Below are positions 10,401-17,550 of a DNA stretch of 64,000 nt, in pieces. The first letter of the stretch is position 1. Each line of letters starts with the position of its first letter. The stretch is from contig JABJCP010000013.1 in the NCBI GenBank assembly GCA_018668595.1, positions 147,869-211,868 on the forward strand, written 5' to 3'. This stretch comes from Candidatus Woesearchaeota archaeon (GTDB lineage Archaea > Nanobdellota > Nanobdellia > Woesearchaeales > UBA11576). The position numbers were made by a program, and so were the translations under genes. Under the pieces are notes generated by a model, which worked only from the letters and a program-made list of their open reading frames with translations, was not told where the DNA came from and made no database searches.

Positions 10401-12511
10401 TCCCAACATCCTACATCTCCACACCAACTATTATCTTCCCAACCACAATCATTATTTTCTGTACAGTCAGAAGATCCACAACAAGCAGATTGAGTATCGT
10501 AACTCCAACAACCTTTCTCGTTACAATTTCCATCAAATTTACAACCTGCTGCAACACAACCAGTTTCATTACTATTATAATTCCAACAGCTTAAAGTAGA
10601 ATCTCCAGAACACCAAGTATTCCAATTACATGATGAATCTGCAGAGCAAGTAGCATTTGTGTCATAATTCCAACAAGCTTGTTCTTTACAATTATAATAA
10701 GTATTCCATGAACAACCTGCACCATCTCCGCAAGAAGAAGAATTCCAATAATTCCAACAAGCAGTCGAATCATAACAATTCCAACCATTCCATGCACAAT
10801 CTAACGATGAATTATATGCTTCACAATTAGTTTCGGTTGAAAAATCCCAACAATTAAGTTCTCTACAAGAATTCCATTCAGTATCCCAATCACATTCAGA
10901 CCGTTCATCACAATTAGTTTTAGTCTTATAATTCCAACAACCAGGATTTTCACACCAACCATTTCCTTCCCAACTACAACTAGAAGCACCATCACAAGTA
11001 GATTGATTAGAATAATCCCAACAACCTTCTTCAAAACACCAACCATCATTATTCCATTCGCAATTAGTTTGAGCATCACATGAAGTTTCATTATTTTGAT
11101 GATTCCAACAACCAGGACTATTACAATAAGAACCATCCCATACACAATCTCCTGAATTTTCAGAATGACTTAAACATTCAGATTGATTATTCCAATTCCA
11201 ACAACCTTGTTCATAACAATAAGAACCATCTGAGTTCCAAATACAATCTATACTAGATGCTTCACAACCAGTTTCAGAATCATAATTCCAACAATTTTCA
11301 TCTCCACACCAACCAGCATCTTCATTCCACTCACAATTAGACCAAGTATTTAATTCTGAATGAGTTGAACAATCAGTTGAATTAAATGCATTCCAACAAC
11401 CATAATCTTCACACCAACCACTACCTGAAGATTCAGAACGCCAAAAACAACTATTAGCTTCACAATTAGCTTCTGTTGAATATCCCCAGCAACCCCTGTT
11501 CTGACAAGCACCCCAAGCACAATCAGAATCAGCTTCACAAGTTTCAGAGGTAGAATAATCCCAACAATTACTAGATCCTCCCATCATAGGCCCATCAGGA
11601 CGACATTCTGCACGCCATTCACAAGTTAAACCTTCAGAATTAGATTCACACGTCGAGGAATCAGTACCATCAAATATAAAACAATCTTTCATATTACATT
11701 CTCCAACAGAACAACCTTCAGCAGCAGCACATGCCTCAAGATCATCATCATAATTCCAACACTCAGTATTACTACCACTACCCCAACAAAGAGAAGTATC
11801 CCAATAACAACCTTCTTCTTCACAAACAGATTCAGATGCGTAATCCCAGCATCCGCCAAAATTCATACATTGATATCTCCCCATCCATTCATCATATTCC
11901 CACTCGCAACCTTCCATCTCATTACAAGCAGATTCAGTGTTTTGATTCCAACAATCGAGTTGTTCACACATACCTTCACCGTTTGACTCCCACATACAAC
12001 CAGACACATCAGAACATTCAGCATTAGAATTTTTATTCCAACAATCATCATCGCCAGCCTCTTCCATACAAGACCAACCATCCCAATAACAATCAATATC
12101 TTCATGAGCTTCGCAATCATCGCGATTATTTTGATTCCAACAAGTTATTTCTTCGCAATAAGCATTACCTTCAAATTTACAACCTGAAGCAGCAGAACAA
12201 GTTGAATTAGACTCATAGTTCCAACAACCAGCACCATCTTCACACCAGCCAGTCTCGCCGCTAGATGTCCATGAACAAGAAAGACCTAAATCTCCTGCAG
12301 ATGTACAATCATCTTGCTCCCACAAACTCCTACAATCAAGCCGATAACAAGAGTCCATCCAAGAATCCCAACGACAATCCGACGCATTTATGCAAGTGGT
12401 TCTAGTATCTAGATCCCAACAGTCAGTTGCAGAAACAAACGATGTAAGCACAAAAACAAAAACACACAATATAGAATAATATAAATATTTAGATACATCT
12501 CTTTTATTCAT
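4499..12511 (-). CDS. Giant secreted cysteine/tryptophan-repeat surface protein with C-terminal membrane anchor
   Basis: This 2670-residue protein opens with a signal peptide (about residues 1-29, ending SFVSATDC). About 36 tandem units of roughly 32 residues follow, then less regular Cys-rich sequence to about residue 1900. Two Asp-rich segments resemble calcium loops (NGKDDDGDGETDCDDAGC and NGIDDNNNELVDCDDDEC). Near the C-terminus are a short Gly run, a predicted beta domain (DFNDDGNLDVKF), a Pro/Glu/Val-rich stalk, one membrane helix (YVGAAIVIIAVLLFIFI) and a basic tail. The expected topology is a large outside part held by a single C-terminal helix. The many Asn-X-Ser/Thr sites suggest glycosylation, and the even Cys pattern suggests disulfides. 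An AGGTGGGA ribosome-binding site precedes the ATG. I infer a role in cell-surface architecture or host contact. Confidence 0.85.
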   Translation of the reverse strand: MNKRDVSKYLYYSILCVFVFVLTSFVSATDCWDLDTRTTCINASDCRWDSWMDSCYRLDCRSLWEQDDCTSAGDLGLSCSWTSSGETGWCEDGAGCWNYESNSTCSAASGCKFEGNAYCEEITCWNQNNRDDCEAHEDIDCYWDGWSCMEEAGDDDCWNKNSNAECSDVSGCMWESNGEGMCEQLDCWNQNTESACNEMEGCEWEYDEWMGRYQCMNFGGCWDYASESVCEEEGCYWDTSLCWGSGSNTECWNYDDDLEACAAAEGCSVGECNMKDCFIFDGTDSSTCESNSEGLTCEWRAECRPDGPMMGGSSNCWDYSTSETCEADSDCAWGACQNRGCWGYSTEANCEANSCFWRSESSGSGWCEDYGCWNAFNSTDCSTHSELNTWSNCEWNEDAGWCGDENCWNYDSETGCEASSIDCIWNSDGSYCYEQGCWNWNNQSECLSHSENSGDCVWDGSYCNSPGCWNHQNNETSCDAQTNCEWNNDGWCFEEGCWDYSNQSTCDGASSCSWEGNGWCENPGCWNYKTKTNCDERSECDWDTEWNSCRELNCWDFSTETNCEAYNSSLDCAWNGWNCYDSTACWNYWNSSSCGDGAGCSWNTYYNCKEQACWNYDTNATCSADSSCNWNTWCSGDSTLSCWNYNSNETGCVAAGCKFDGNCNEKGCWSYDTQSACCGSSDCTENNDCGWEDNSWCGDVGCWDYVTESTCDADSICNWNDNYNYCYEVGCYAYNSNANCSEQSFRNCVWNDVSNYCYQGGCWNYNTESSCDTDDSGYGNCNWNSEWNSCQEQGCWYLEDQTTCDVRSDCEWQSSGWCYNLGCWNYNTDEDCSANSDCDWNDDYEYCYEKGCWDFSDSTNCTALTKCSWNNASDYCYEQGCWDYNSNATCAGDDNCFWGANSYCTQGGCGDYSNNDLCTADASEYGGCAWDSTWGYCYEEGCWSNSNQTECDSASCYWNSDGWGWCSEEGCWDYYTQSNCEGASGCLWESTYDYCYEEGCWSQSNTSDCSTAGCNWHTDSWGWCEEFSCWSLSSSDACNNESDSIACTWQDDQWGGYCEDVGCWNWDGNETGCTDYSITGALSLNCTYSGQWCEPALGYCAQYNGRQSDCMDTKYCEYDYTDDECNEPDSAGATEFEDDMILYNPQCWLFDADSAACNNVTICNYTASSCDNLAGQESSTIQCENITNRDLCTSLPALSTCCQWRSGNCTTDNLGDSCWANLQEPPTGAKQCDDYNAYSNQDLCEQIAGSPWYMPCVWNNDYCDFNMDGVGETKDIRTQERCENFGNVWNTETYCDDNGTAVTTDDMLKLEEWCDAGSGTSTTVRNCGRYCYDCEYQNNGTVWDSSTLAQQACTGSGASCEFTEDINAPNSFGYCGKSTAITTSGSCDSRCASCNDVEDDSTTSTPETKIACLESESDCKWVKNLANKSIGTCKKESALICEDKCSACTRTECSSYGLGVAGSCEWDSDEELCLPLNFNAELCANGKDDDGDGETDCDDAGCSFECGEGDLMHDCYKFDALGETICTNSLDSSGINCTWNSDPWGGSWCGHPSETCWQYDDNAATCNSQNGACRYNAGAGFCDFNKTVAESCFGKLESSCSTDCKWITDENNPRGGFCDFKMFALCHQSNMTSQSVCTSGTNSQYCAWEFSSDSPNGGWCNPKCFSLDENSCGSSSKCEWMSGWCEPNMTMSGDCVGFDNNQASCESAPACVWDPAGEELGDDCDIDFTDTTYIKVDCETSYYDETNCNADSNCTWVIDRFNVDNDFFGENPGYCNNKAEECYGMIEAQCDAATSFGCEWVSIFGGYELCVHTCNYNSSAGGQNCGDLAGCTEMTGWCDPRGCANMFNNMDRPPEMIAEDDCPESGKPDYMDLCGAGIKDDPDSFGIGVRVTSLTDAAVCNGKDIMDVSVFPPTSEEGSGEEPTKFAFYLDSDGRTDVGCNSSSNAAQGFEWKFVLESTRSEPEGLSKYICKNGEWESSSVKACTMANKICGEAGGPVVMLDKNSAREFNIDGITKFNMRYDFNVRVESMNVSSGVIIDVVSGTYRQGVADFMQEDCAGTADTDGDGLAPRDDPDCEDFFRYGGNKFEDCLNGIDDNNNELVDCDDDECSTTPHCGGSFFSETGDANDNTSATITTYTVEEFLDSAFVKYDSSEPANGTVLFYYNSSRCNVLNKSVYDIGLTNSNIPKYRIGHETYLDSTNLGYALINGSTYFYKLKVCDLAGNPCSTSACLNFTTEQNMRSCGISCQPVYDIIFNADDSDIESSTASDDPTIQWDDGEGYEDKGCGGLGVIRKNYTQTNDLSARITNAASVGGSGLSASTASTTWALEFHGMNVKGAVDTNKTTIDEDELLTGTSGGNSYVGLDHSAWEDLAGELNPDTIDICVPGQHTKLYHCGNVSAISTTACTDVTSQAVAGPTYNSALGCTEFTVPADLGFSVYFGNTPSSGSTGTTGGGGGGGGSSSTTTVATVVIPTESGMPAVVEKNQDITFLTAAGEYVYKVTSIGVDYITIVSQGVIADSVVLKKDVGQIYDFNDDGNLDVKFLLTAVSADSATITTYLIAPPKKPDLLPLFAKKDVVEEVVEEEVPIVEEQPAPVAEPVVAEPEPVVDAPEPVKESWLDVFNFWQPLYWLYVGAAIVIIAVLLFIFIPGKKAENIKIAEVKTDKKKAKK
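9180..12424 (-). repeat. Tandem coding repeats, about 36 Cys/Trp units
   Basis: Each unit encodes roughly C-W-[ND]-Y-x(3-5)-[ST]-x-C, then x(3-8)-C-x-W-[ND], then [WY]-C-x(3)-G leading to the next CW, giving about four cysteines per unit. Examples of unit starts are CWNYDTNATC, CWDYVTESTC and CWNYNTESSC. Units differ in loop length and in the fourth-cysteine loop, so the array is old and diverged rather than a recent expansion. The spacing loosely recalls PSI/plexin-type modules, but I cannot show homology. The repeated codons also create many antisense open frames with no independent support. Confidence 0.85.
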
Positions 12512-12695
12512 GAAGTCCCACCTTCTTTTAGTTTTTTAAATGATTGATATTATAAAATTTAAAACCCACAAAATCCCGAAAAAATAATAATTAATAATGA
12601 TCTATTAATTATTCTATTTAAATTTTTTGTTTAAAACTCGCTAATTCAATGGTTTAACGGCAATATTACGCTAAGTTAGGTGTTTAGTGGAAATG

Positions 12696-12709
12696 TTTTT
12701 ATAATAATA
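12696..12709 (+). promoter_or_regulatory. TATA box of the RNase P component 4 gene
   Basis: TTTTTATAATAATA is centred about 26 bases before the ATG at 12728, consistent with a leaderless transcript. The 216-base gap that contains it also carries the minus-strand promoter of the giant gene (TATA-like sequence near 12545-12556). Confidence 0.5.
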
Positions 12710-12727
12710 AAATAATAACTATTTATC

Positions 12728-13099
12728 ATGGTTGAAACCAGAAAACAAAGTAGAAATGCTAAACCGCGAAAAAGAAAATATAGTAAAAAATCTGATGATC
12801 ACATTAAGATTGCAAAAGAAAGAATTAACAAATTATTCGGTGAAGCTGAATTAATTTTCAATTCTGATTCTAGTCTATCAAATAGATATGTTGAGCTTGC
12901 ACGAAAGATTGCAATGAAATTTAAAGTTCGCATAGATAGTAGTTTTAGACGACGATTTTGTAAACATTGTTATAAATATTTAATCCCTGGGAAAAATTTA
13001 CGGGTTCGTGTTGATTCTGGAAAAGTAATTTATTATTGTTTGGAATGTAAAAAGTTTTGGAGAATGCCTGTTGGGAATAAATTTAAAAATAAAAAATAA
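12728..13099 (+). CDS. rnp4: Ribonuclease P protein component 4 (Rpp21/Rpr2 family)
   Basis: A 123-residue basic protein with an N-terminal helical part and a C-terminal zinc ribbon. Cysteines 78 and 81 (FCKHC) and 104 and 107 (YYCLEC) form the metal site, followed by an aromatic/basic tail (KKFWRMPVGNK). In archaeal RNase P this subunit pairs with Rpp29 and helps the RNA position pre-tRNA for 5' leader removal. The size, motif spacing and the LARKIAMKFKVRI helix match the archaeal family. It is transcribed alone, with a TATA box at leaderless distance. It is one of the clearest archaeal markers in the window. Confidence 0.92.
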   Translation: MVETRKQSRNAKPRKRKYSKKSDDHIKIAKERINKLFGEAELIFNSDSSLSNRYVELARKIAMKFKVRIDSSFRRRFCKHCYKYLIPGKNLRVRVDSGKVIYYCLECKKFWRMPVGNKFKNKK

Positions 13100-13229
13100 A
13101 ACAAATCTTGATTAAGCATTAAAACTTATTGTCTTTTTTTTGGGACAATGGAAATTTATGTTTTGTTTTTAAAACCTAGTTTGTCATTAATTCAGTACGA
13201 CGCGAACATGAGTTTTTACTACGGAAAAG

Positions 13230-13239
13230 TTTATATATG
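13230..13239 (+). promoter_or_regulatory. TATA box of the coiled-coil membrane protein gene
   Basis: TTTATATATG is centred about 27 bases before the ATG at 13262, fitting a leaderless message. The upstream 13100-13229 stretch shows nothing else I can support. Confidence 0.5.
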
Positions 13240-13261
13240 AATTTATTTTCTAAATTTTAAC

Positions 13262-14902
13262 ATGGTGGGTGGTAAAAAGCAGGCGAGTAAAGACGCTAGT
13301 AAAAAGCGTACTGATTCTTATACTAGCGTTGTTAAGGTTCGAACGTTTAGAGAGCTCGACGATGTTTTAAGGAATTCTTTTGGTAATATTAAAAAAGATA
13401 TGCTTAATCTTCATGAAACACAATCCCAGCAGCTAACATCTACGCGTGAAATCAAATCAATGATTGAAAGTATGAAATCAAATTTTGTTTCTATTGATAA
13501 ATTTAATCTTCTAAAAATAAAAATTGCAGAGCTTAATGAAAACTTGAAAAAATTATGGGATCTGGACAAAAAAGTAGTTGAGTTAGATGCAAAAACAGTT
13601 GCAGAAGCAGACTTTGATCAACAAGCAAGTGAATGGGAAAATGAATTTGAAAAGATTAGACAAGACATTTCCTCTGTGAAGGAAAAAAGTTCAACAGAAA
13701 CCCAACTCAAAAAACTAGTTCAAGATATTAATGACGAATTTGATAAAGTAAAAGAAAACATAGATCAAGTTAGAAATATAAAAAATACAATCACAAAAGG
13801 CGAGCTTGACAAGCGAACTGACATTCTTAATTCTCAAGCAGACGATGTTCGAAAAGGACTAAAAAAAGCAGAAAAAGAAATAAAAAATAAAGTAGGCGTA
13901 AAACAAGTTGAAGAACTTATTACAGATATCAACTCTGAATTTGATGAAGTTAAAGAACTAATAGCAGGCGTTAAGCAAGAACAAGAAAAATTTGTTAAAA
14001 AAACAGATTCTAATAAAAGATTTAAAAAAGTAGAAGATAGAATAAAAGAACTGCGTGCAGAAGTTAGCATCATGAGTTCAGAAAATGAGAATTTTCTAAC
14101 AAAAACACAAGCAGAAAATTTAATTGATGATGTTAACAAAGAATTTGACTCAGTAAAAATTGAAATTGATAAATCATTCTCACAAATTAAACAAGTTAAA
14201 GACAGCTTTTTAAGAAAAAAAGAATTTATTGAAGCAGACAAAGATCTACGCGTAGAAATCGAAGTTCTTGAAAAAGGTCTAAAAGATAATGCTAATGATC
14301 TAGTTGAATTACGCAATGAAATGAGTCGCGAAGTAGAGAAAAAAATAAGCTATGAAGACATGAGTGAAGAAGTTAAAGATTTGAAAAATGAAATTGATCG
14401 AGTTCGAGGAAAACTAGATTCTGTAAAGAATGAAGTTGTTTCTGGAAAAGATCTAAAAAAGATGAATAAAAAATTAAAATATCATTTAGTTAAGATCCAA
14501 GATACATTCATTGATGAAGATAAATTTGAAGCACTAGTAGATGAAGTTGCTGAGTTGAAAGCAAAATTAAGTGGTGTGAAAATTAAAAAAGTAAAAGCTA
14601 AGAAAATTTCAGCTAGGAAACTTGCAAAGATGCGGCGAAAAGAAGAATTAGATTATTTAATGGATGAAGAAGTTGATTACAAACCTGTAAAAAAATCAAA
14701 AATGGGTACTCGCGAGTATAACGGGTTGTTTATCTTTGGAAATTTTTTAATGATTGTTGCATTCGCACTATTATTATTAGCAATAGGTTTCTTTTTTTGG
14801 AATAAAATGTTTTTTACAGACAGCTTTGCAATAGCAGCAGTTGTATGTTTTATAGTAGGGATATTGATTAGAATTCTTGTTTTAATTAAAAGAGAAAATT
14901 AA
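13262..14902 (+). CDS. Long coiled-coil protein with two C-terminal membrane helices
   Basis: The protein has 546 residues. Residues 40 to about 450 are almost continuous charged heptad-like helix. A motif recurs with a period of about 67 residues: DINDEFDKVK (155-164), DINSEFDEVK (222-231) and DVNKEFDSVK (290-299), so the rod probably grew by internal duplication. A basic segment (KIKKVKAKKISARKLAK) precedes two membrane helices, FLMIVAFALLLLAIGFFFW and FAIAAVVCFIVGILIRILVLI. There is no signal peptide, so the rod should face the cytoplasm and hang from a C-terminal hairpin anchor. No catalytic motif is visible. A structural, tethering or scaffolding role is inferred. Confidence 0.8.
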   Translation: MVGGKKQASKDASKKRTDSYTSVVKVRTFRELDDVLRNSFGNIKKDMLNLHETQSQQLTSTREIKSMIESMKSNFVSIDKFNLLKIKIAELNENLKKLWDLDKKVVELDAKTVAEADFDQQASEWENEFEKIRQDISSVKEKSSTETQLKKLVQDINDEFDKVKENIDQVRNIKNTITKGELDKRTDILNSQADDVRKGLKKAEKEIKNKVGVKQVEELITDINSEFDEVKELIAGVKQEQEKFVKKTDSNKRFKKVEDRIKELRAEVSIMSSENENFLTKTQAENLIDDVNKEFDSVKIEIDKSFSQIKQVKDSFLRKKEFIEADKDLRVEIEVLEKGLKDNANDLVELRNEMSREVEKKISYEDMSEEVKDLKNEIDRVRGKLDSVKNEVVSGKDLKKMNKKLKYHLVKIQDTFIDEDKFEALVDEVAELKAKLSGVKIKKVKAKKISARKLAKMRRKEELDYLMDEEVDYKPVKKSKMGTREYNGLFIFGNFLMIVAFALLLLAIGFFFWNKMFFTDSFAIAAVVCFIVGILIRILVLIKREN

Positions 14903-15017
14903 TTTTGTTAAGTAGTTCTTGGTTATTTATCGTTATTATCGTTATATAATAATAGTGTGTGCTGAATAAAGTTATTTCTATTGATTATTCTGCAAATATT
15001 CTATGAAAATAGCAATT

Positions 15018-16224
15018 GTTTAACAGGTTTGTCGGTAAATTAATTCTTAAATTTAATTTCTAACTGATCGCAATACATTGAATTAATTAGAACTAAAATA
15101 TTATGCGCTATAACTAAACATAAAGCCTCGTTAATTTGCGCAACACTATTTTTAGAACTTACAGAATTACTTATCCTTCTTTTGATCATAGCAAACGATG
15201 TTTCAACATTACTTCTCTTATGATAAAATTGTCTAAAATAACTTTCTTGTTTTCTGAACATTCTTATCATTTTGTTCCATGCAGGAAAACCTTTTGATCT
15301 TGTTTTAAAATTCTTCTTTGGCATTAGAAAAGGTACTGCTCCGGCTTCTGTTACTGCTTGAGTATTTGCTCTTGAACTATATGCTTTGTCTGCACAAAAC
15401 CATTTGATATTAAATTTTTCTTTAGCAATATCAAGCAATGGTGTGAGCATTGGAGAGTCTGCTTGTGTTCCATGAGTTACTCTTGCAGCCACAATAATAT
15501 TTGTTCTGTTTCCACTTATCGCATGTAACTTTTTGTAATCTCTATGTTTTTTGTAGTCTAATCTTATTTTTATCCATTGGCTTTTGTCAAATGTGCTTAT
15601 TCCTGTGCTGTCTATACTGAAGCTTTTTTCAAAATGTGCTACTGGAAGAGCAGACATTGTAACGAGTCTTTCTAGTATTGGTGTTAGTTGTATTTCATTC
15701 ATGAAGTCTGCTACTGAGTGAGGTCTTGGAATTGTTGTTGTATAGTTTTTGTAGTATGCGAGTTCTATTAGTTGAGCGTGTGAGTCGTAGGTTACGCCTC
15801 TTAATACTTTTTGTATGCATAAGAATATTTTGTCTTTTATTGGTATTGGTGGTCTTCCTCGTCTTGAACCGTATGTTTTTATGTTGAGCATTTTTATTAG
15901 TTCATGTATTAGTTTTATGGAGTCGTTCCAGTGGTTTTGTCTTGCTTCGAAATATTTTTTCCGGTTTCTTGGATATTTTATTTTTTGTTTTTTGGGTTTG
16001 TATTTTGTTTTGTTTAGGTCGTTGATTGTTGTTTGTGGTTTGTATTCTATGAGTATTGTTCCGTTTGGTTTTTTCCATTCTAGTTTGTGATATATTTTTC
16101 TTGTTCTTTGTTTTTTGGGTTTGATGGGTTTTTGGATTAGTTTGTCTATGTGGTATTTTCCTTTTTCTATTGAGTTTTTAAACTTAGCCATTTGTTTTAA
16201 CCTTTTCGTCCTTTTTTGTTAAAC
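15018..16224 (-). mobile_element. Probable insertion sequence around the transposase; ends uncertain
   Basis: The only inverted match I can find bracketing the transposase is 8 bp: GTTTAACA at 15018-15025 and TGTTAAAC at 16217-16224. That is short for terminal repeats and may be chance in this AT-rich DNA. I see no target-site duplication. The boundaries given are therefore a guess around a clear transposase gene. Confidence 0.3.
15040..16191 (-). CDS. IS4-superfamily DDE transposase
   Basis: The 383-residue protein has the three acidic catalytic positions of an RNase H-fold transposase: D194 in FSIDSTGI, D268 in CADKAYSS and E330 in YHKRSNVETSFAMIK. The last block exactly fits the IS4-superfamily signature Y-(2)-R-(3)-E-(6)-K (Y323, R326, E330, K337). 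The basic N-terminus (about residues 1-80) is a likely DNA-binding region. The frame is intact, so it may be active. It sits at the left edge of the accessory stretch. It is closest in style to the IS5/IS1182-type groups, but I cannot assign a family securely. Confidence 0.88.
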   Translation of the reverse strand: MAKFKNSIEKGKYHIDKLIQKPIKPKKQRTRKIYHKLEWKKPNGTILIEYKPQTTINDLNKTKYKPKKQKIKYPRNRKKYFEARQNHWNDSIKLIHELIKMLNIKTYGSRRGRPPIPIKDKIFLCIQKVLRGVTYDSHAQLIELAYYKNYTTTIPRPHSVADFMNEIQLTPILERLVTMSALPVAHFEKSFSIDSTGISTFDKSQWIKIRLDYKKHRDYKKLHAISGNRTNIIVAARVTHGTQADSPMLTPLLDIAKEKFNIKWFCADKAYSSRANTQAVTEAGAVPFLMPKKNFKTRSKGFPAWNKMIRMFRKQESYFRQFYHKRSNVETSFAMIKRRISNSVSSKNSVAQINEALCLVIAHNILVLINSMYCDQLEIKFKN

Positions 16225-16241
16225 TTACTTATATTTAATAC

Positions 16242-16272
16242 TTTCGTCCATTTTCAGTGAAAAAAGACGAAA
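16242..16272. promoter_or_regulatory. Nested inverted repeat between transposase and AbrB-like gene
   Basis: Outer arms TTTCGTC (16242-16248) and GACGAAA (16266-16272) are perfect complements. Inside them TTTTC (16251-16255) and GAAAA (16259-16263) pair around a 3-base loop. TCGTCC also occurs at 16207 and near 16294. The position in a divergent intergenic region suggests an operator or an RNA hairpin. Confidence 0.45.
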
Positions 16273-16326
16273 AAATAGAAAAATTTAAATAAAATCGTCC
16301 ACTAATCATTAAAAAAGAGGTTAAAA

Positions 16327-16560
16327 ATGAAATCAGACATCCTAAAAGAACTCAAACAAAAAATAGGGTACGAAGAAACACCGGAACACAAAATAAAAGC
16401 AGTCAAAATAATAAAAGACCAAAGACAATTCAGCATAAGAATTCCAAAAAAAATATCAGAACTAATGCAAATAAATGAAAAGAAAGATAATTTTGAATTT
16501 CATTTAATACCTCAAGAAAACGGATCATTAAAATTAGAAGGAGTATTGATTAAAGGATGA
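16327..16560 (+). CDS. AbrB-like (SpoVT fold) small DNA-binding protein
   Basis: A 77-residue protein whose middle, QFSIRIPKKISELMQI, has the swapped-hairpin pattern of AbrB/MazE-type proteins (beta strand, IP, helix), followed by an acidic strand (NFEFHLIPQENG). Such proteins act as antitoxins or small transcription factors. The stop codon overlaps the start of the next gene (ATGA at 16557-16560), so the two are translationally coupled. The nested inverted repeat upstream could be its operator. It is shorter than canonical AbrB dimer proteins by little, and the assignment rests on pattern only. Confidence 0.6.
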   Translation: MKSDILKELKQKIGYEETPEHKIKAVKIIKDQRQFSIRIPKKISELMQINEKKDNFEFHLIPQENGSLKLEGVLIKG

Positions 16561-16805
16561 AAAAAGAAAAAGAACACTTTAACAAAATTGAAAGTAAGAT
16601 ACTTAGAGTTTTATTTCAACAAAAAATTCCTTTAACAATTTATGAAGTTGCAAAAGAATGTGGCATAAGTTACCCGACGGCAAGAAAGTATTTACGTAAA
16701 ATTCCTAAAGAAATTCTAAATAAAAAAAAGGAATTAACTTCAACAACTTATATGTTTAGAATGGATCTATTCGAAAAAGAAACTAAAAAAAGAAACAAAA
16801 ATTAA
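16557..16805 (+). CDS. Winged-helix DNA-binding protein
   Basis: An 82-residue protein with a helix-turn-helix at about residues 15-50: ESKILRVLFQQ, then TIYEVAKECGISYPTARKYLRKI. The C-terminal part could form the wing. The start overlaps the stop of the AbrB-like gene by four bases, so the two gene products are probably made together. The pair may act as a two-part regulator or as an antitoxin-like module, but no toxin is visible nearby. Its 3' end overlaps that of the convergent membrane-protein gene by four bases (16802-16805). Confidence 0.65.
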   Translation: MKKEKEHFNKIESKILRVLFQQKIPLTIYEVAKECGISYPTARKYLRKIPKEILNKKKELTSTTYMFRMDLFEKETKKRNKN

Positions 16806-17110
16806 ATCACAGCAAGTTTATAAGAATAAATAACTTCTTCTGATTTATCATAGCAATTACAAATATACTTTTCTCCCGTCCAAGTTAAGTCGCTACTTTC
16901 TGCCGAATATGTATTACATGCTCTAGTGCAGGATTCTTTAGCCGATTCATAGGTAACAAAAGACTGAGACGTATCTTCTTCGAATAATCCTATAAATGGA
17001 ATCATAAGTATTCCTGCGATAAAAAGAAGTAACGTTGCTCCTGATTGAAGCATAGCAAAGTATATTAGTGCTTTTTTCCACCAAGTATCTATTTTAAATT
17101 CTTTAGACAT
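16802..17110 (-). CDS. Small membrane protein with an extracytoplasmic cysteine cluster
   Basis: A 102-residue protein with one hydrophobic segment (ALIYFAMLQSGATLLLFIAGILMIPFIGLF, about residues 14-42), long enough for one or two passes. A polar domain with four cysteines follows (SCTRAC and ICNC), the pattern of a small disulfide-bonded domain. The gene is divergent from the winged-helix gene at 17162, and each has a matching palindrome next to its start, so the regulator probably controls it. Function unknown. Confidence 0.6.
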   Translation of the reverse strand: MSKEFKIDTWWKKALIYFAMLQSGATLLLFIAGILMIPFIGLFEEDTSQSFVTYESAKESCTRACNTYSAESSDLTWTGEKYICNCYDKSEEVIYSYKLAVI

Positions 17111-17111
17111 A

Positions 17112-17125
17112 CTACATTATTGTAG
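17112..17125. promoter_or_regulatory. Operator-like palindrome adjoining the membrane-protein start
   Basis: CTACATTATTGTAG lies one base upstream of the minus-strand ATG. Its half-sites CTACA/TGTAG are the same as in the second palindrome 35 bp away. The shared TATA region (17134-17145) lies between the two sites. Confidence 0.6.
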
Positions 17126-17146
17126 CATACCTCTATATAAATATTA

Positions 17147-17160
17147 CTACAATTTTGTAG
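17147..17160. promoter_or_regulatory. Operator-like palindrome adjoining the winged-helix gene start
   Basis: CTACAATTTTGTAG has perfect CTACAA/TTGTAG arms and ends one base before the ATG at 17162. The TATA-like TATATAAA at 17134-17141 is about 25 bases from that ATG, so the transcript is probably leaderless and the palindrome covers its start. Confidence 0.65.
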
Positions 17161-17161
17161 C

Positions 17162-17359
17162 ATGAAACGTAAAACTCTAGACGTACAAAACGAAATTCTA
17201 AAAGTAATAAAAGCCAATCCAGATATTACTTTAAGTGCTCTAGAGCGCAAAATAGGCACAAACCCTACTTCTTTGAAAGAACACTGCGAACAACTAGAAT
17301 TCTTAGGAATAATCAAAATCGAAAGAACAAACAAGACAACAAAATTAAAAATCAAATAA
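17162..17359 (+). CDS. Small winged-helix regulator, probably autoregulated
   Basis: A 65-residue protein that is essentially one winged-helix domain: QNEILKVIKANPDITLSALERKIG, then TSLKEHCEQLEFLGIIKIER and a short basic wing. The layout is that of minimal ArsR/MarR-like archaeal repressors. A CTACAA/TTGTAG palindrome touches the start codon and a near-identical one touches the start of the divergent membrane-protein gene. I infer that the protein represses both. Confidence 0.7.
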   Translation: MKRKTLDVQNEILKVIKANPDITLSALERKIGTNPTSLKEHCEQLEFLGIIKIERTNKTTKLKIK

Positions 17360-17550
17360 ATTATAACTAAAATTTTCAGTTTTCTATTTAAAAAAATAGA
17401 AAATTTTATATAACATCACACCATAATCTTATTATAGTAGTATTAATTATTTAGCTTGCTAAAGGTAATAAAAAGAGGTAGATAGATAGTTTTATTAATC
17501 TTTTCAAAGCAGTTTCTAAACATGAACTTGTTTTCAGAAGATTAAAAAAA

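Noticed and set aside
6094..12120. Many open frames on both strands within the giant Cys-repeat gene
   Set aside because: They arise from the repeated codons and low stop density of the array. Their proteins are low-complexity Ile/Val or Thr/Ile runs with no domain or start signal.
9180..12424. Regular repeats as a possible CRISPR array
   Set aside because: The periodicity is at the protein level, units differ at most DNA positions, and there is no constant repeat with unique spacers.
13834..14316. 160-residue minus-strand frame opposite the coiled-coil gene
   Set aside because: Ser/Phe-rich shadow of a Glu/Lys-rich coiled coil; no start signal.
15815..16090. 91-residue plus-strand frame inside the transposase
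   Set aside because: Hydrophobic shadow of the basic N-terminal coding part; the transposase frame has complete catalytic motifs.
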